Assembly (NCBI GenBank): GCA_017652765.1
Contig: JAGCAJ010000007.1
Span: 53,561 to 117,560, forward strand
Direction of reading: 5' to 3'
Source of the DNA: Candidatus Saccharimonadota bacterium
GTDB taxonomy: Bacteria; Patescibacteriota; Saccharimonadia; Saccharimonadales; Saccharimonadaceae
DNA: 64,000 bases
Part shown: piece after piece, positions 15,178 to 23,545 of the stretch
How the letters are laid out: every line of letters begins with the position of its first letter
How positions within the stretch are numbered: position 1 is the stretch's first letter
Made by a program: the position numbers and the translations under genes
Notes under the pieces: model-generated
What the model was told of the DNA's origin: nothing
The model's database searches: none
The model's input: the letters and a program-made list of their open reading frames with translations, nothing else

Positions 15178-16497
15178 TAGCTCTTCCGGTTTTACGCGTA
15201 TCTGTTTTGCGGTATCTCTATCTCTTACCGTTACCGTTCCGTCTTCAATCGTATCAAAATCAATTACTACGCACTTTGGCGTGCCAATCTCATCTTGTTT
15301 CCTATAGCGCTTTCCAATGTTTCCAGAATCATCCCAAGTTACATTACCATATTTCTCGCGCAGATCCTTATACACTTCTCTAGCTTTTTCTACTAGCTCT
15401 GGTTTATTTTTGAGCAGTGGCGACACGCAGAATCTATACGGCGCTAGCACCTCCGGGAGTCTAAGCACCGTTCTTTTGTTCCCGTCAATTTCATCTTCGG
15501 AATACGCGTTAGTCAGCACCGCTAACATTAGCCTCTCCACCCCAATCGACGGCTCAATCACGTGCGGCACATAGGTCTCGCCTGTATTTTTATCGCGATA
15601 TTCCATACTCTTTCCACTCTCGCGTACAATATTATCTAAATCAAAGCTGCCTCTATACGCTATTCCCATCAGCTCCTCTTTGCCGTTAGGGTAATCAAAT
15701 TCAATATCTACTGTGCGTTTAGAGTAGTGCGCTCTATCCTCTGCTAGCACTTCATATTCATGAATAAATTTTTTATTCAACCCCATTACATTCTCTAAGA
15801 AATCATGTTGGAGCTCAAGCATCTTCTCAAAATTCTCTTCCCACTTGTCTGGGTGCACAAAATACTCTATCTCCATCTGAGAACATTCTCTATCGCGCAA
15901 GATAAAATCACGTGGGGAAATCTCATTCCTAAACGCTTTTCCCTGTTGCGCAATCCCAAACGGCACATCTGGATAAACTGTATCAACTACATTTTTATAA
16001 TTTGTAAAAATTCCTTGTGCAGTCTCCGGCCTTAGATATGCTATGCTAGTATCATCCGTAATTGGCCCCACATGCGTCTCGAACATCATATTAAACTGAC
16101 GAATCTCACCCCAATCCGTCTTCCCACAAGTTGGACACTTAACATTTAGCGCCTTAAATTCCTCCGTCGTCACGCTCTCTGTTATTCCATCTGCAATTTT
16201 ATCTGCACGAAATCTTCCGTGACACGCCTTACACTCTACTAGCGGGTCAGAAAATGTTGCCGTATGCCCCGAAGCTACCCAAGTCCTCGGATTCATTAGG
16301 ATCGATGCGTCTACCCCCACCATATCTTCACGCTTCTCTACAAAATAGTCCCACCATAGGTCCATGATTTTTTTCTTCAATGCTACGCCTAGTGGCCCAA
16401 AATCCCACGTTCCAGCCATTCCACCATACACATCGCTTCCCTGAAAAATAAATCCCCTACGTTTACATAGACTAACAATATCTTCTATTTTGCTCAT
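15175..16497 (-). CDS. glyS: Glycyl-tRNA synthetase (alpha2 type)
   Basis: A class II synthetase that charges tRNA-Gly. 440 residues, matching the homodimeric form of Archaea, eukaryotes and some bacteria, not the alpha2beta2 form. Visible: GGMAGTWDFGPLGVALK; Cys pairs C89/C92 and C121/C124 of an insertion zinc site; RPETAQGIF (156-164); motif 2 FRNEISPR (189-196); motif 3 PSIGVERLML; and a C-terminal anticodon-binding domain. A TATAAT lies 6 nt before the ATG, predicting a leaderless mRNA. Confidence 0.95.
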   Translation of the reverse strand: MSKIEDIVSLCKRRGFIFQGSDVYGGMAGTWDFGPLGVALKKKIMDLWWDYFVEKREDMVGVDASILMNPRTWVASGHTATFSDPLVECKACHGRFRADKIADGITESVTTEEFKALNVKCPTCGKTDWGEIRQFNMMFETHVGPITDDTSIAYLRPETAQGIFTNYKNVVDTVYPDVPFGIAQQGKAFRNEISPRDFILRDRECSQMEIEYFVHPDKWEENFEKMLELQHDFLENVMGLNKKFIHEYEVLAEDRAHYSKRTVDIEFDYPNGKEELMGIAYRGSFDLDNIVRESGKSMEYRDKNTGETYVPHVIEPSIGVERLMLAVLTNAYSEDEIDGNKRTVLRLPEVLAPYRFCVSPLLKNKPELVEKAREVYKDLREKYGNVTWDDSGNIGKRYRKQDEIGTPKCVVIDFDTIEDGTVTVRDRDTAKQIRVKPEEL

Positions 16498-16503
16498 AGC
16501 CTA

Positions 16504-16509
16504 ATTATA
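16504..16509 (-). promoter_or_regulatory. Leaderless-type -10 of glyS
   Basis: TATAAT on the minus strand, followed by 6 nt and then ATG 16497. Confidence 0.55.
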
Positions 16510-16515
16510 CCATAT

Positions 16516-17202
16516 TTATATCTGATTTAGCGTCTTTGCTATATACAGGAGCTCTGACGCCATTTCTGACGCTTCTTTTACTTTTAATACTAACTCTAGC
16601 TTTGCCATTAGTATTAGCCTCATCATCTTTATCTCATTAGTAGATATTTTTCCAGATTTATTTATTCTTAGGGCCTTTTCCATTCCATCCCAACTATATT
16701 TTTCTCCCTCCGCTAGCTTCTTCCCCTCCGTATCGGTATAGAGATTCACCTGTTCCCCCTCCACTCTAGCTAAATTAAAATAAAACCATGCCAAAATCGT
16801 CTCTGTTTCTCCGCTCTTGTCTAGCGCTTTTAATACTTGTTTAGTTAACTCAAAATATTCTGGGTTATCCACCGTCTCCGCTACTTGTGATATCTTTTTT
16901 AGAATTTCCGACGCTATCTGTAACTTTTCAAAATCCGCAATAATCCCCTTATAAAATTCCAAAAGTTTCGCCCCGGTCAATACCAAAAATCCGTCTTTTT
17001 TCCCCTCGTGCAATACTAGCTCCGATAGACAAAACACCTCTACACTCCCAGCTAGTTTTGACTTCTCTTTGCGTACACCTTTCGCCATTACCGGACGCTT
17101 CCCCTCTGGCGTAATCACCTGCAAAACTCTATCCGTTTCACCATAGTTCGTACGCCTTAGCACTATAGCCTCAATTTTATAATCCTTAGTTTTTGCTGGC
17201 AT
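16516..17202 (-). CDS. recO: DNA repair protein RecO
   Basis: RecO, with RecR, loads RecA onto SSB-coated DNA. 228 residues: an N-terminal OB fold (KIEAIVLRRTNYGETDRVLQ, then KGVRKEKSKLAGSVEVFCLS) and a helical C-terminal domain. The four-Cys zinc site found in many RecO proteins is absent, as in other zinc-less members. It overlaps the end of the upstream response regulator gene by 17 nt, so the two are probably co-translated. Confidence 0.88.
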   Translation of the reverse strand: MPAKTKDYKIEAIVLRRTNYGETDRVLQVITPEGKRPVMAKGVRKEKSKLAGSVEVFCLSELVLHEGKKDGFLVLTGAKLLEFYKGIIADFEKLQIASEILKKISQVAETVDNPEYFELTKQVLKALDKSGETETILAWFYFNLARVEGEQVNLYTDTEGKKLAEGEKYSWDGMEKALRINKSGKISTNEIKMMRLILMAKLELVLKVKEASEMASELLYIAKTLNQI

Positions 17203-17551
17203 ATTTTTTTACTATCCTTTTTATATCTTCTGGCGTCATTTCCGCCTTATTTAGTGTCTCCACCACCCCATAATTTGTTAGATTCTTTCCTCTAAAATTC
17301 AGTGACGACATAATCACAATTGGTATTTTCTCCGTATCCTCATAAGACAACATTTCATTCAAAAACGTAAATCCATCTGGCCCGTCTAGTAATACGTCCA
17401 AAAAAACTAGCTCCGGAAGCCCTTCATCCATTGCATTTATTGCCTCAATTGCATTACTAAAAATCCTTATCTCTACACCCTTTGTTGCGTGTAGAATCAT
17501 CTTAGCAATACATTCCGCAAATTCCCTGTCATCATCAATAATATAAATCAT
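17186..17551 (-). CDS. Single-domain response regulator
   Basis: A 121-residue CheY-like receiver with no output domain. Conserved sites: acidic D6-D8, phospho-acceptor D52 (VFLDVLLDGPDG), S82/S83 and K102 (LNKAEM). Directly downstream of a soluble histidine kinase gene (one base apart), so the pair is a probable two-component system. With no DNA-binding domain, signalling would need a protein partner. It overlaps recO. Confidence 0.88.
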   Translation of the reverse strand: MIYIIDDDREFAECIAKMILHATKGVEIRIFSNAIEAINAMDEGLPELVFLDVLLDGPDGFTFLNEMLSYEDTEKIPIVIMSSLNFRGKNLTNYGVVETLNKAEMTPEDIKRIVKKYASKN

Positions 17552-17552
17552 A

Positions 17553-18239
17553 CTAGAATAAACTCAGCTGTTTTGACGGCATTAATTCTACAAAAAAGCT
17601 CGTCCCATCCCTATGTCTCACCGCCCCCACATTCGCATTCATATACTGTGAGAATTTCGACGCGATATAGAGCCCCAGCCCCGAGCTCCCCGGACGCATT
17701 GCGATACTGGTTGGCTTCTCTACCCAACCTTTTTTTAGACTTCTCCATACATCCATCGGCAATGCCGGCCCAAAATCTCTCACGTCTAGCCTTACTTTTC
17801 CATCTTTATCCGACAGAGTCAGTTCACTTCTCGTCTCCTCGTCCGAATAATGCATCGCATTTAGACAAAAATTATACACAATACTATAGAGTAGCTCTCT
17901 ATTAGCCGATACTAGCCTCGTCTTGTTGCGATACTCAATCTCTAGATTCCGATGATTAAACCTAAACAGCGTCCTCAACTCCTCCGTTACTTCATCACAT
18001 ACCGCTCGGACTGCTACTGGTTCCATCTCAAACAGTCCGTCTTCTAACCTCGCAATTTTTGTCAAATCTTGCACTTGCCTAAGCGCTCTATCTGACACGT
18101 TTATCATCTTGTTTTGGATAAGTTTTACATCTTTTTCGTCTTCCGCAAAATCCAAAGAAAACGCTAGCTGTCGTAGCAGATTTAGAGGCGCTTTCAGCTC
18201 ATGCGCCGCCACCAAAATACCATTAACCTCACTCTCCAT
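17553..18239 (-). CDS. Soluble histidine kinase without sensor domain
   Basis: 228 residues, starting almost at the HisKA domain: phospho-acceptor H13 in AAHELKAPLN, then a HATPase domain with the N box YNFCLNAMHYSD, a degenerate G1 box (DVRDFGPALP) and G2 GSSGLGLYIAS. It has no transmembrane, PAS or HAMP region, so the input is cytosolic or comes from a partner. Probably phosphorylates the receiver encoded next to it. Confidence 0.85.
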   Translation of the reverse strand: MESEVNGILVAAHELKAPLNLLRQLAFSLDFAEDEKDVKLIQNKMINVSDRALRQVQDLTKIARLEDGLFEMEPVAVRAVCDEVTEELRTLFRFNHRNLEIEYRNKTRLVSANRELLYSIVYNFCLNAMHYSDEETRSELTLSDKDGKVRLDVRDFGPALPMDVWRSLKKGWVEKPTSIAMRPGSSGLGLYIASKFSQYMNANVGAVRHRDGTSFFVELMPSKQLSLF

Positions 18240-18278
18240 ACCCCTATTCTAACACAAGAGTTTGCCCCCATATCTATT

Positions 18279-19106
18279 TTACTGATTGAATTTCACAGAA
18301 TCTAGTAATCTATAATAGTCATCCGCAAACAACATTGCATCCGTCTGAATAGCTGCGGTCTTATCTCTAATCTTAAATACCGTTACAATCCCCTGAAATT
18401 CGTTTGTGCCAGGCAACTGCCCAGTATAAACGTTCACACTTTCGCCACCTACCGGCCTTACCGCAACGCTCATTCTACCGTCTTTTACTAAGCCCTCAAA
18501 TTGCTTAATATAGTCATCATACGCCTGCCCCTTTATCGTTACCCTTAGCGCGTTCACCGTATCAGATCCCGCCATATAAACCGTATCTGGGTTGAGATAT
18601 GCCTGAAAATCACCGCCGTTGCTAGCATCATTTGCCACATATACACTCCAAGTCTTTGGGTATTCAAAAGTCAATTCACCATAATCCGCTGGCCCCGCAA
18701 AAGTATTATATGGATACTTTTCTCTCTCCACAAATTGATTCTCTAGTTCATCAGCCTTTTCTTTTACTGCTGTTGCTACCGCCGCGTCAATCTGACTATC
18801 TACGTCGTTTTGTGCCGTACTCCATTGTGAATACATCCAGACAAATAGCCCGATAAACGTTACCGCTACTAGTCCTGCCACAATAGAAATCACCATAAAC
18901 AGCGTAGTCTTACCACTCTGTTGACCAGCTACCGGCACAAGTTGCGCCGTCGGCATTGGTTGGCCCGGCATCGGCTGCCCAGAAAATCCCATATTTTGTT
19001 CTGGCATGCCTTGCTGTGGCATACTTTGCCCGCCACCAAACTGTGGCATCCCTTGTGACTGTTGATTTTGTGGTTGACCAAATGGTTGAAACGGCTGATT
19101 ATCCAT
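18279..19106 (-). CDS. Membrane-anchored lipoprotein-like protein of unknown function
   Basis: 275 residues. The first ~65 are a Gln/Pro/Gly/Met-rich cytoplasmic region (repeats of GQPMPGQPMP type), then one membrane helix (about 68-90) and an extracytoplasmic domain of ~170 residues containing YPYNTFAGPADYGELTFEYP and KTWSVYV, reminiscent of PsbP-like or LpqN-like folds. Proteins of this layout are frequent in Saccharibacteria, but the function is unknown. No signal-peptidase site is apparent. Confidence 0.6.
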   Translation of the reverse strand: MDNQPFQPFGQPQNQQSQGMPQFGGGQSMPQQGMPEQNMGFSGQPMPGQPMPTAQLVPVAGQQSGKTTLFMVISIVAGLVAVTFIGLFVWMYSQWSTAQNDVDSQIDAAVATAVKEKADELENQFVEREKYPYNTFAGPADYGELTFEYPKTWSVYVANDASNGGDFQAYLNPDTVYMAGSDTVNALRVTIKGQAYDDYIKQFEGLVKDGRMSVAVRPVGGESVNVYTGQLPGTNEFQGIVTVFKIRDKTAAIQTDAMLFADDYYRLLDSVKFNQ

Positions 19107-19124
19107 AATTCTATTATATAGCGC

Positions 19125-19328
19125 TTACGCCTCTTTTGTAAAGTCTTGCTCGATGATTTCTATCTTATTTTTTAGTTCATTCAGATCTTTTTCTATCTCT
19201 TTTGCCAGTTTCATCGCATCCTGATATCTATCTGTCGCCTCATCCAGCTTAAACTCGTCCGAATAAAACCAACTTGTAGCCTCATCCAGTTTTTTAATCT
19301 TTTCCGTGATTGTTACTTCTTTTGCCAT
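19125..19328 (-). CDS. xseB: Exonuclease VII small subunit
   Basis: 67 residues, almost all helical, normal for XseB, with EKIKKLDEATSWFYS and the family run ATDRYQDAMKLAKEI. Several XseB helices wrap one XseA to make the single-strand exonuclease. It starts right at the end of xseA. Confidence 0.85.
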   Translation of the reverse strand: MAKEVTITEKIKKLDEATSWFYSDEFKLDEATDRYQDAMKLAKEIEKDLNELKNKIEIIEQDFTKEA

Positions 19329-20426
19329 TTATTTCCTTTCCTTAACTTTATTAATTTCCGCCTCGACTTCCTTCTCAAATGTTGTAATTTTTACAACATT
19401 TCCCTCTGTTAATCCCCCCGACACTATCGCATATCCCCGTTTTAGTGTTGTATCCGGATTTAGGCTTTCTAGAATCTTTACCTTACCGCCAATCTCGTCT
19501 CCCGCGCTCTTTATCTTTTGTTTTACAAACCTCGCCATCTCAGAGATTCTCGATGCCGAATCTCTTTCTGCCCCTGTTATCTCCTGAACAATTTTATTAC
19601 TCAGACGCAATATTCCACTCTTTACTCTATTAATCTCTGCCTGCCTATCCGGAGTTAACATTTCTGCCACATTCGACGGTGTAGAGGCTCTAACATCCGC
19701 AGTAAGATCCGCTAGGCTCTCATCCACCTCGTGCCCGATCCCCGTTATCACCGGAATTCTGCTCGAAAAAATCGCCCTAGCTAACCCCTCATCATTAAAC
19801 ACCGCTAAATCATCCGCGCTTCCGCCCCCTCTAATTATCGCAATAATATCTACATCCGTTCTCTCATTAAAATACTTCAGAGCCCTAATAATCTGATCCG
19901 GCGCTCCTACCCCCTGCACTTGTGTATGAGCTGTCAAAATTTCTAATCCACCCCATCTCGCATTAATAATCTTGCAAAAATCCGCATATCCCGCCGCCTG
20001 CGTCGAAGATATTACGCCAATTTTATGTAGATTCTCCGGAATTGGCCTCTTCCGCGCAACATCAAACAGTCTCTCTCTCTCCAGCTTCTTCTTCAGTAGC
20101 TCAAACGCCTTTTTAATATTCCCTTCTCCCACCGGCATCATCTGCTTTACCGTTAGAGAGAATTTCCCCCATTTAGTAATTTTAGGCATTCCCTTTACTA
20201 CTATTTTCATCCCGTCTTCTAGCGGAACTCTGAGTTGGAATAGTGGCATAAAACAAGAAATCGAGCTCTCCTCATCCTTAAGGTCAAAAAACACCCATTT
20301 CCCTTGGTTGACCTTAAACCCTGACACTTCACCCTCAATTACCACGCTAGAATATGCATATTCTAGCGTCTGATTCACCGCAGACAAAAACTCTGATACC
20401 GAAAACTTAACCTCTGGAGTCTCCAT
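19329..20426 (-). CDS. xseA: Exonuclease VII large subunit
   Basis: Degrades single-stranded DNA from both ends. 365 residues, shorter than the usual 400-450: N-terminal OB fold (SVVIEGEVSGFKVNQGKWVF) and catalytic core with KIGVISSTQAAGYADF, IIRGGGSADDLAVFNDE and ITGIGHEVDESLADL. The C-terminal coiled coil is short. It contains the 19-bp palindrome shared with murG. One base overlaps the upstream membrane protein gene. Confidence 0.93.
   Translation of the reverse strand: METPEVKFSVSEFLSAVNQTLEYAYSSVVIEGEVSGFKVNQGKWVFFDLKDEESSISCFMPLFQLRVPLEDGMKIVVKGMPKITKWGKFSLTVKQMMPVGEGNIKKAFELLKKKLERERLFDVARKRPIPENLHKIGVISSTQAAGYADFCKIINARWGGLEILTAHTQVQGVGAPDQIIRALKYFNERTDVDIIAIIRGGGSADDLAVFNDEGLARAIFSSRIPVITGIGHEVDESLADLTADVRASTPSNVAEMLTPDRQAEINRVKSGILRLSNKIVQEITGAERDSASRISEMARFVKQKIKSAGDEIGGKVKILESLNPDTTLKRGYAIVSGGLTEGNVVKITTFEKEVEAEINKVKERK
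19380..19398. repeat. 19-bp palindrome inside xseA
   Basis: TGTTGTAATTTTTACAACA, identical to the one in murG at 6112-6130 and again read as NVVKITT. Confidence 0.8.
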
Positions 20427-21520
20427 TATATTTTCCTATTATTAATTTCTTCAATCTCTTCTTTATCTTCTCTACCAATCGTCGCAATTGCATGTTGATA
20501 GAATCCATACCCAGACACAATCGTCCCAACTAGTACAATTACCCTCGTCGTTACTACTACTGCCGTAGCAAGCCCCAGGTCCACGCCTAGCCCCCACATT
20601 ACGCCCGCCATTGACGCTTCATATCCACCTGCGCCCCCCGGAGTCGGAAGCACCGCACCTAGCACCGAACCTACTGCTTCTGCTACCATAATCTGTGGCA
20701 GAAGCTCTGGGTGCCCCATAGAAATCCCCACAATCCAATACGTCGCCACCTCAAAAAAGCTATATAGCATACCCCATATAATTGGCTTCTTGATAGTTTT
20801 TCTGTTTCGCTTTGCTTCTCTAAAATCCTCGTGTATCTCCGCACAAAACTTATCCACCACGTCTTGCTTTAGCACCTGCTTCTTCTTACCAAACGTTACC
20901 ACCTTTACAATTGCATTTATAGCTAGCGTCACGTTTTTTCCTGCCCAGTCCAGCGCCTTTTTGTTGCTAGCGATCGCCACCCCACCTATTACCATTCCAA
21001 TCACTGCAATAGAAATCACCCCTACCACGCCTAATACATACTGGCTTTCCTTTGCTACCGCCCCAGTTAAGAGCAACATCACAATCGCCACCAGCGTCTG
21101 CGCCTGATTAAAGAATGTCGTAATCGCATATCGGAGTACATACATAAAGCTTGCCTGTGCCGGCGAAGCCCCATACGGCTTTAGCCTCCATGCCACATAG
21201 CCCAACCCCGAAACACCACCACTCGGCACTGCATGATTCATGAAGTTCAGTTCTAACGATATCCGCATTAGACTCCAGTTAGAAACTTTTTTGGCATCTT
21301 TTTTGCCCGCCAGATAAGAGAAGAACATCTGCCCACAACAATAGTACATAAATAATTGCTCTGGGATTAATAATAAAATCACGACAATATTCGTATGCGC
21401 CAAATAATCCAGCGCCTTTACCACTTCCTCCCGAGCATTCCAAAGCACCACCGCAATCAACGCAAACGTTACAATACTTAAAATTTGCCTAAAAGTCGGT
21501 TTTCTAATGACCTTTTTCAT
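20426..21520 (-). CDS. LPG-synthase-TM / flippase-like (UPF0104) membrane protein
   Basis: 364 residues with about eight hydrophobic segments. Family blocks: NHAVPSGGVSGLGYVAWRL near residue 95 and LPTPGGAGGYEASMAGVMWGLG near residue 285, typical of the lysylphosphatidylglycerol-synthetase transmembrane region and the AglD/DUF56-like family. There is no C-terminal aminoacyl-transferase domain. Members may flip lipid-linked sugars or phospholipids; the substrate here is unknown. Confidence 0.75.
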   Translation of the reverse strand: MKKVIRKPTFRQILSIVTFALIAVVLWNAREEVVKALDYLAHTNIVVILLLIPEQLFMYYCCGQMFFSYLAGKKDAKKVSNWSLMRISLELNFMNHAVPSGGVSGLGYVAWRLKPYGASPAQASFMYVLRYAITTFFNQAQTLVAIVMLLLTGAVAKESQYVLGVVGVISIAVIGMVIGGVAIASNKKALDWAGKNVTLAINAIVKVVTFGKKKQVLKQDVVDKFCAEIHEDFREAKRNRKTIKKPIIWGMLYSFFEVATYWIVGISMGHPELLPQIMVAEAVGSVLGAVLPTPGGAGGYEASMAGVMWGLGVDLGLATAVVVTTRVIVLVGTIVSGYGFYQHAIATIGREDKEEIEEINNRKI

Positions 21521-21536
21521 TTGCCTTCCCTTTTAT

Positions 21537-22517
21537 TTATTGGCCTCTCGGTGGCTCCCCCTCGGCGTCTTCTAATAGCTTTTTAGACTTGATTTCATAT
21601 CTCTTGCCATTCACTGGCGACACATAATAATCTTCGTTCACTAGATTCACAAACATCGTTAAATCTTTGTCATCCATAATGATAATCGAACCATCATCAT
21701 CCGTCATTAGTTCTAGTTCCATCTTATCAGCATACTCGATCACGTCTTGCTGGCTCATCTCTTTTTCGATATCAAAGGCCTGCACCTTCTTTAACAGTGG
21801 CTTCTTATCTTGAAGTAGCGCGTTTAGTGTTAGCCCCTCAGAAAAGCTTAGTTTATACTTTTCTTCTAGCTCCTTAGCCTTTTCCTCCGCAATCACTTGC
21901 GCCTTATAATCATACTGGAATAATGCTTCAAACTTTGGCTGATTAAAAATCACCACTGTACCGTCTATAATTGCCACCTGGTTATCCGCTGGCATCTTGA
22001 TCGCTACCTCCGCAGAAAACGGCTCAAAACTCTCGCCGTTTAGTTCCCAACTCTGCGCACCCTTGATTGCCGAAGATGCCGCAATCCCCTTTGCAATATA
22101 AAACGTCTTCGTTCCACTATCTCCACCCGGATAACTAAATTTTGCAATGATTCCCTTTACCTTCTTAAACTCATACTCATTATCCGTAAAATAATCAATG
22201 TCTTTATATTCATTCTCAATCAAATGAATCAGAGTTTCTGCTCGGCCAACTTTTTCTAGTTGCGTTCTATATACTACCTTGTCTTCCCCGTCGGACAGTT
22301 CGTAATCACGACATTCTAGTCCCTTATCCGCCTCCTCGATAATATATTTAATAGCCGCATTCATAAACATTTCTTTTACGTTTGCGGTTAAATTATCAGT
22401 ATATCTTACCTTATACGGCGTATAGTTTTTATTAAAAAGAAACAGCTCTACTGATACATTATTCTTAATCTCATCAATTTCGTTCGCCCACTGAAAAATA
22501 TCAAACTTTTCTTCCAT
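21537..22517 (-). CDS. Conserved protein of unknown function
   Basis: 326 residues, acidic, soluble, no signal peptide. Alternating beta-rich and charged segments: VIYRTQLEKVG-like in the middle, QQDVIEYADKMELELMTDD and MDDKDLTMFVNLVNEDYY near the end, and a Pro/Gly tail. I do not recognise a family. It sits 10 nt downstream of the CYTH-like gene, in the same run. Confidence 0.5.
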   Translation of the reverse strand: MEEKFDIFQWANEIDEIKNNVSVELFLFNKNYTPYKVRYTDNLTANVKEMFMNAAIKYIIEEADKGLECRDYELSDGEDKVVYRTQLEKVGRAETLIHLIENEYKDIDYFTDNEYEFKKVKGIIAKFSYPGGDSGTKTFYIAKGIAASSAIKGAQSWELNGESFEPFSAEVAIKMPADNQVAIIDGTVVIFNQPKFEALFQYDYKAQVIAEEKAKELEEKYKLSFSEGLTLNALLQDKKPLLKKVQAFDIEKEMSQQDVIEYADKMELELMTDDDGSIIIMDDKDLTMFVNLVNEDYYVSPVNGKRYEIKSKKLLEDAEGEPPRGQ

Positions 22518-22527
22518 ATTACCTCGC

Positions 22528-23094
22528 TTATTTGTTGTTCATTATAGCATTTTTCTGTATCATCTCAAAATACGACTCTTGCGACAGCTCCTCTTTTCCT
22601 AGATGAAATAGTGTCAACGTCCGTTTAAGGTCTGCCATTACATCACTCACCTTGTCCTTGTCATCTAGCGCCGTCTCTATTTTTAGGTATGGTGTCGGAA
22701 GTCCGTCCACCGTATCATAATAAATCCTCGATGTCTCGGATAGCTTAATTCTTTTGCGCCTCCTGCTGACTTCTGCCCCCAGTACAAACCCTAGCTGATG
22801 AATCATATTCACCATCTCTGCATAATCTCTAACTACGGTTCTATCTGTAATCTCTATCCCACTATCCTCAATGTGGCGTTTTAGAATTAACTTATATAGC
22901 GCAGGCTTATCTGCTGACATCATCTCTGTCCGCATCGTCATTCTTGGCAAATTTCTCCCCCTTACATAGCCACGCGGGATATACACTCTGTCATGCTGAT
23001 ATCTTACCGGCTCAAATTCCAGGTTAATATCTCGCATTCTCTGTTCTAATTCTTCAGGGTTCTTTACCGCTACTTTTACTGTCACCCTTTTCAT
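22528..23094 (-). CDS. CYTH-like domain protein
   Basis: 188 residues with the look of a CYTH (adenylate cyclase/thiamine-triphosphatase) fold: YQHDRVYIPRG, LKRHIEDSGIEITDRTVVRD, RRRKRIKLSETSRIYYDTVDGL and YLKIETAL in order. The diagnostic N-terminal ExExK is not intact (the strand reads TVKVAVKN), so metal-triphosphate hydrolysis is uncertain. The start overlaps the rnhA stop by 4 nt. Confidence 0.55.
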   Translation of the reverse strand: MKRVTVKVAVKNPEELEQRMRDINLEFEPVRYQHDRVYIPRGYVRGRNLPRMTMRTEMMSADKPALYKLILKRHIEDSGIEITDRTVVRDYAEMVNMIHQLGFVLGAEVSRRRKRIKLSETSRIYYDTVDGLPTPYLKIETALDDKDKVSDVMADLKRTLTLFHLGKEELSQESYFEMIQKNAIMNNK

Positions 23095-23507
23095 AGTCTC
23101 GCTCCTTCCCTAGCTTTATTCGCCCATTCATCTGCCAGTTCATTCATTTTTGTGCCTACATGCCCCCTTGTCCAATTTAGCTTCACATTTCCTTTAGAAT
23201 ATAGTTCGTATGCCCTCTGTACTAATTCTAAATTCTTAATTTCTCCGCTCTTTTTCTTCCAGCCATTAGCTTTCCAGTTTGGGGCCCATTTCGTTAAAAC
23301 ATTAATCCAAAATTCTGAATCCGTAATAATCTCACCCGGCTCCCCATTTAATAGTTCCATACCCGCAATTAGTGCACTCCCCTCCATTTTGATATTGCTC
23401 GTGTTTTTGTCTCCACCAAGTGCTACCGGCGCCTCATTTTCAATCACTGCATATCCCCCAGGCCCAGGATTTGGCGACGCACTTCCATCTGTCCATAGTG
23501 TTCTCAT
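23091..23507 (-). CDS. rnhA: Ribonuclease HI
   Basis: Cleaves RNA in RNA-DNA hybrids. 138 residues from ATG 23507 (MRTLWTDGSASPNPG); an upstream extension of the frame is rejected because this start matches the family. Catalytic carboxylates: D7, the E of MEGSALIAGMELL, the D of IITDSEFWIN and the D of ELADEWANKA. It shares its upstream region with divergent rel. Confidence 0.9.
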   Translation of the reverse strand: MRTLWTDGSASPNPGPGGYAVIENEAPVALGGDKNTSNIKMEGSALIAGMELLNGEPGEIITDSEFWINVLTKWAPNWKANGWKKKSGEIKNLELVQRAYELYSKGNVKLNWTRGHVGTKMNELADEWANKAREGARL

Positions 23508-23517
23508 ATCTATCTGT

Positions 23518-23539
23518 ATTATACTACATGCGGTATAAT
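23518..23539. promoter_or_regulatory. Divergent -10 boxes of rnhA and rel
   Basis: TATAAT on the minus strand (23518-23523) lies 10 nt before the rnhA ATG; TATAAT on the plus strand (23534-23539) lies 6 nt before the rel ATG. The two promoters are 10 bp apart, so they may compete for polymerase. Confidence 0.6.
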
Positions 23540-23545
23540 AAAGAT

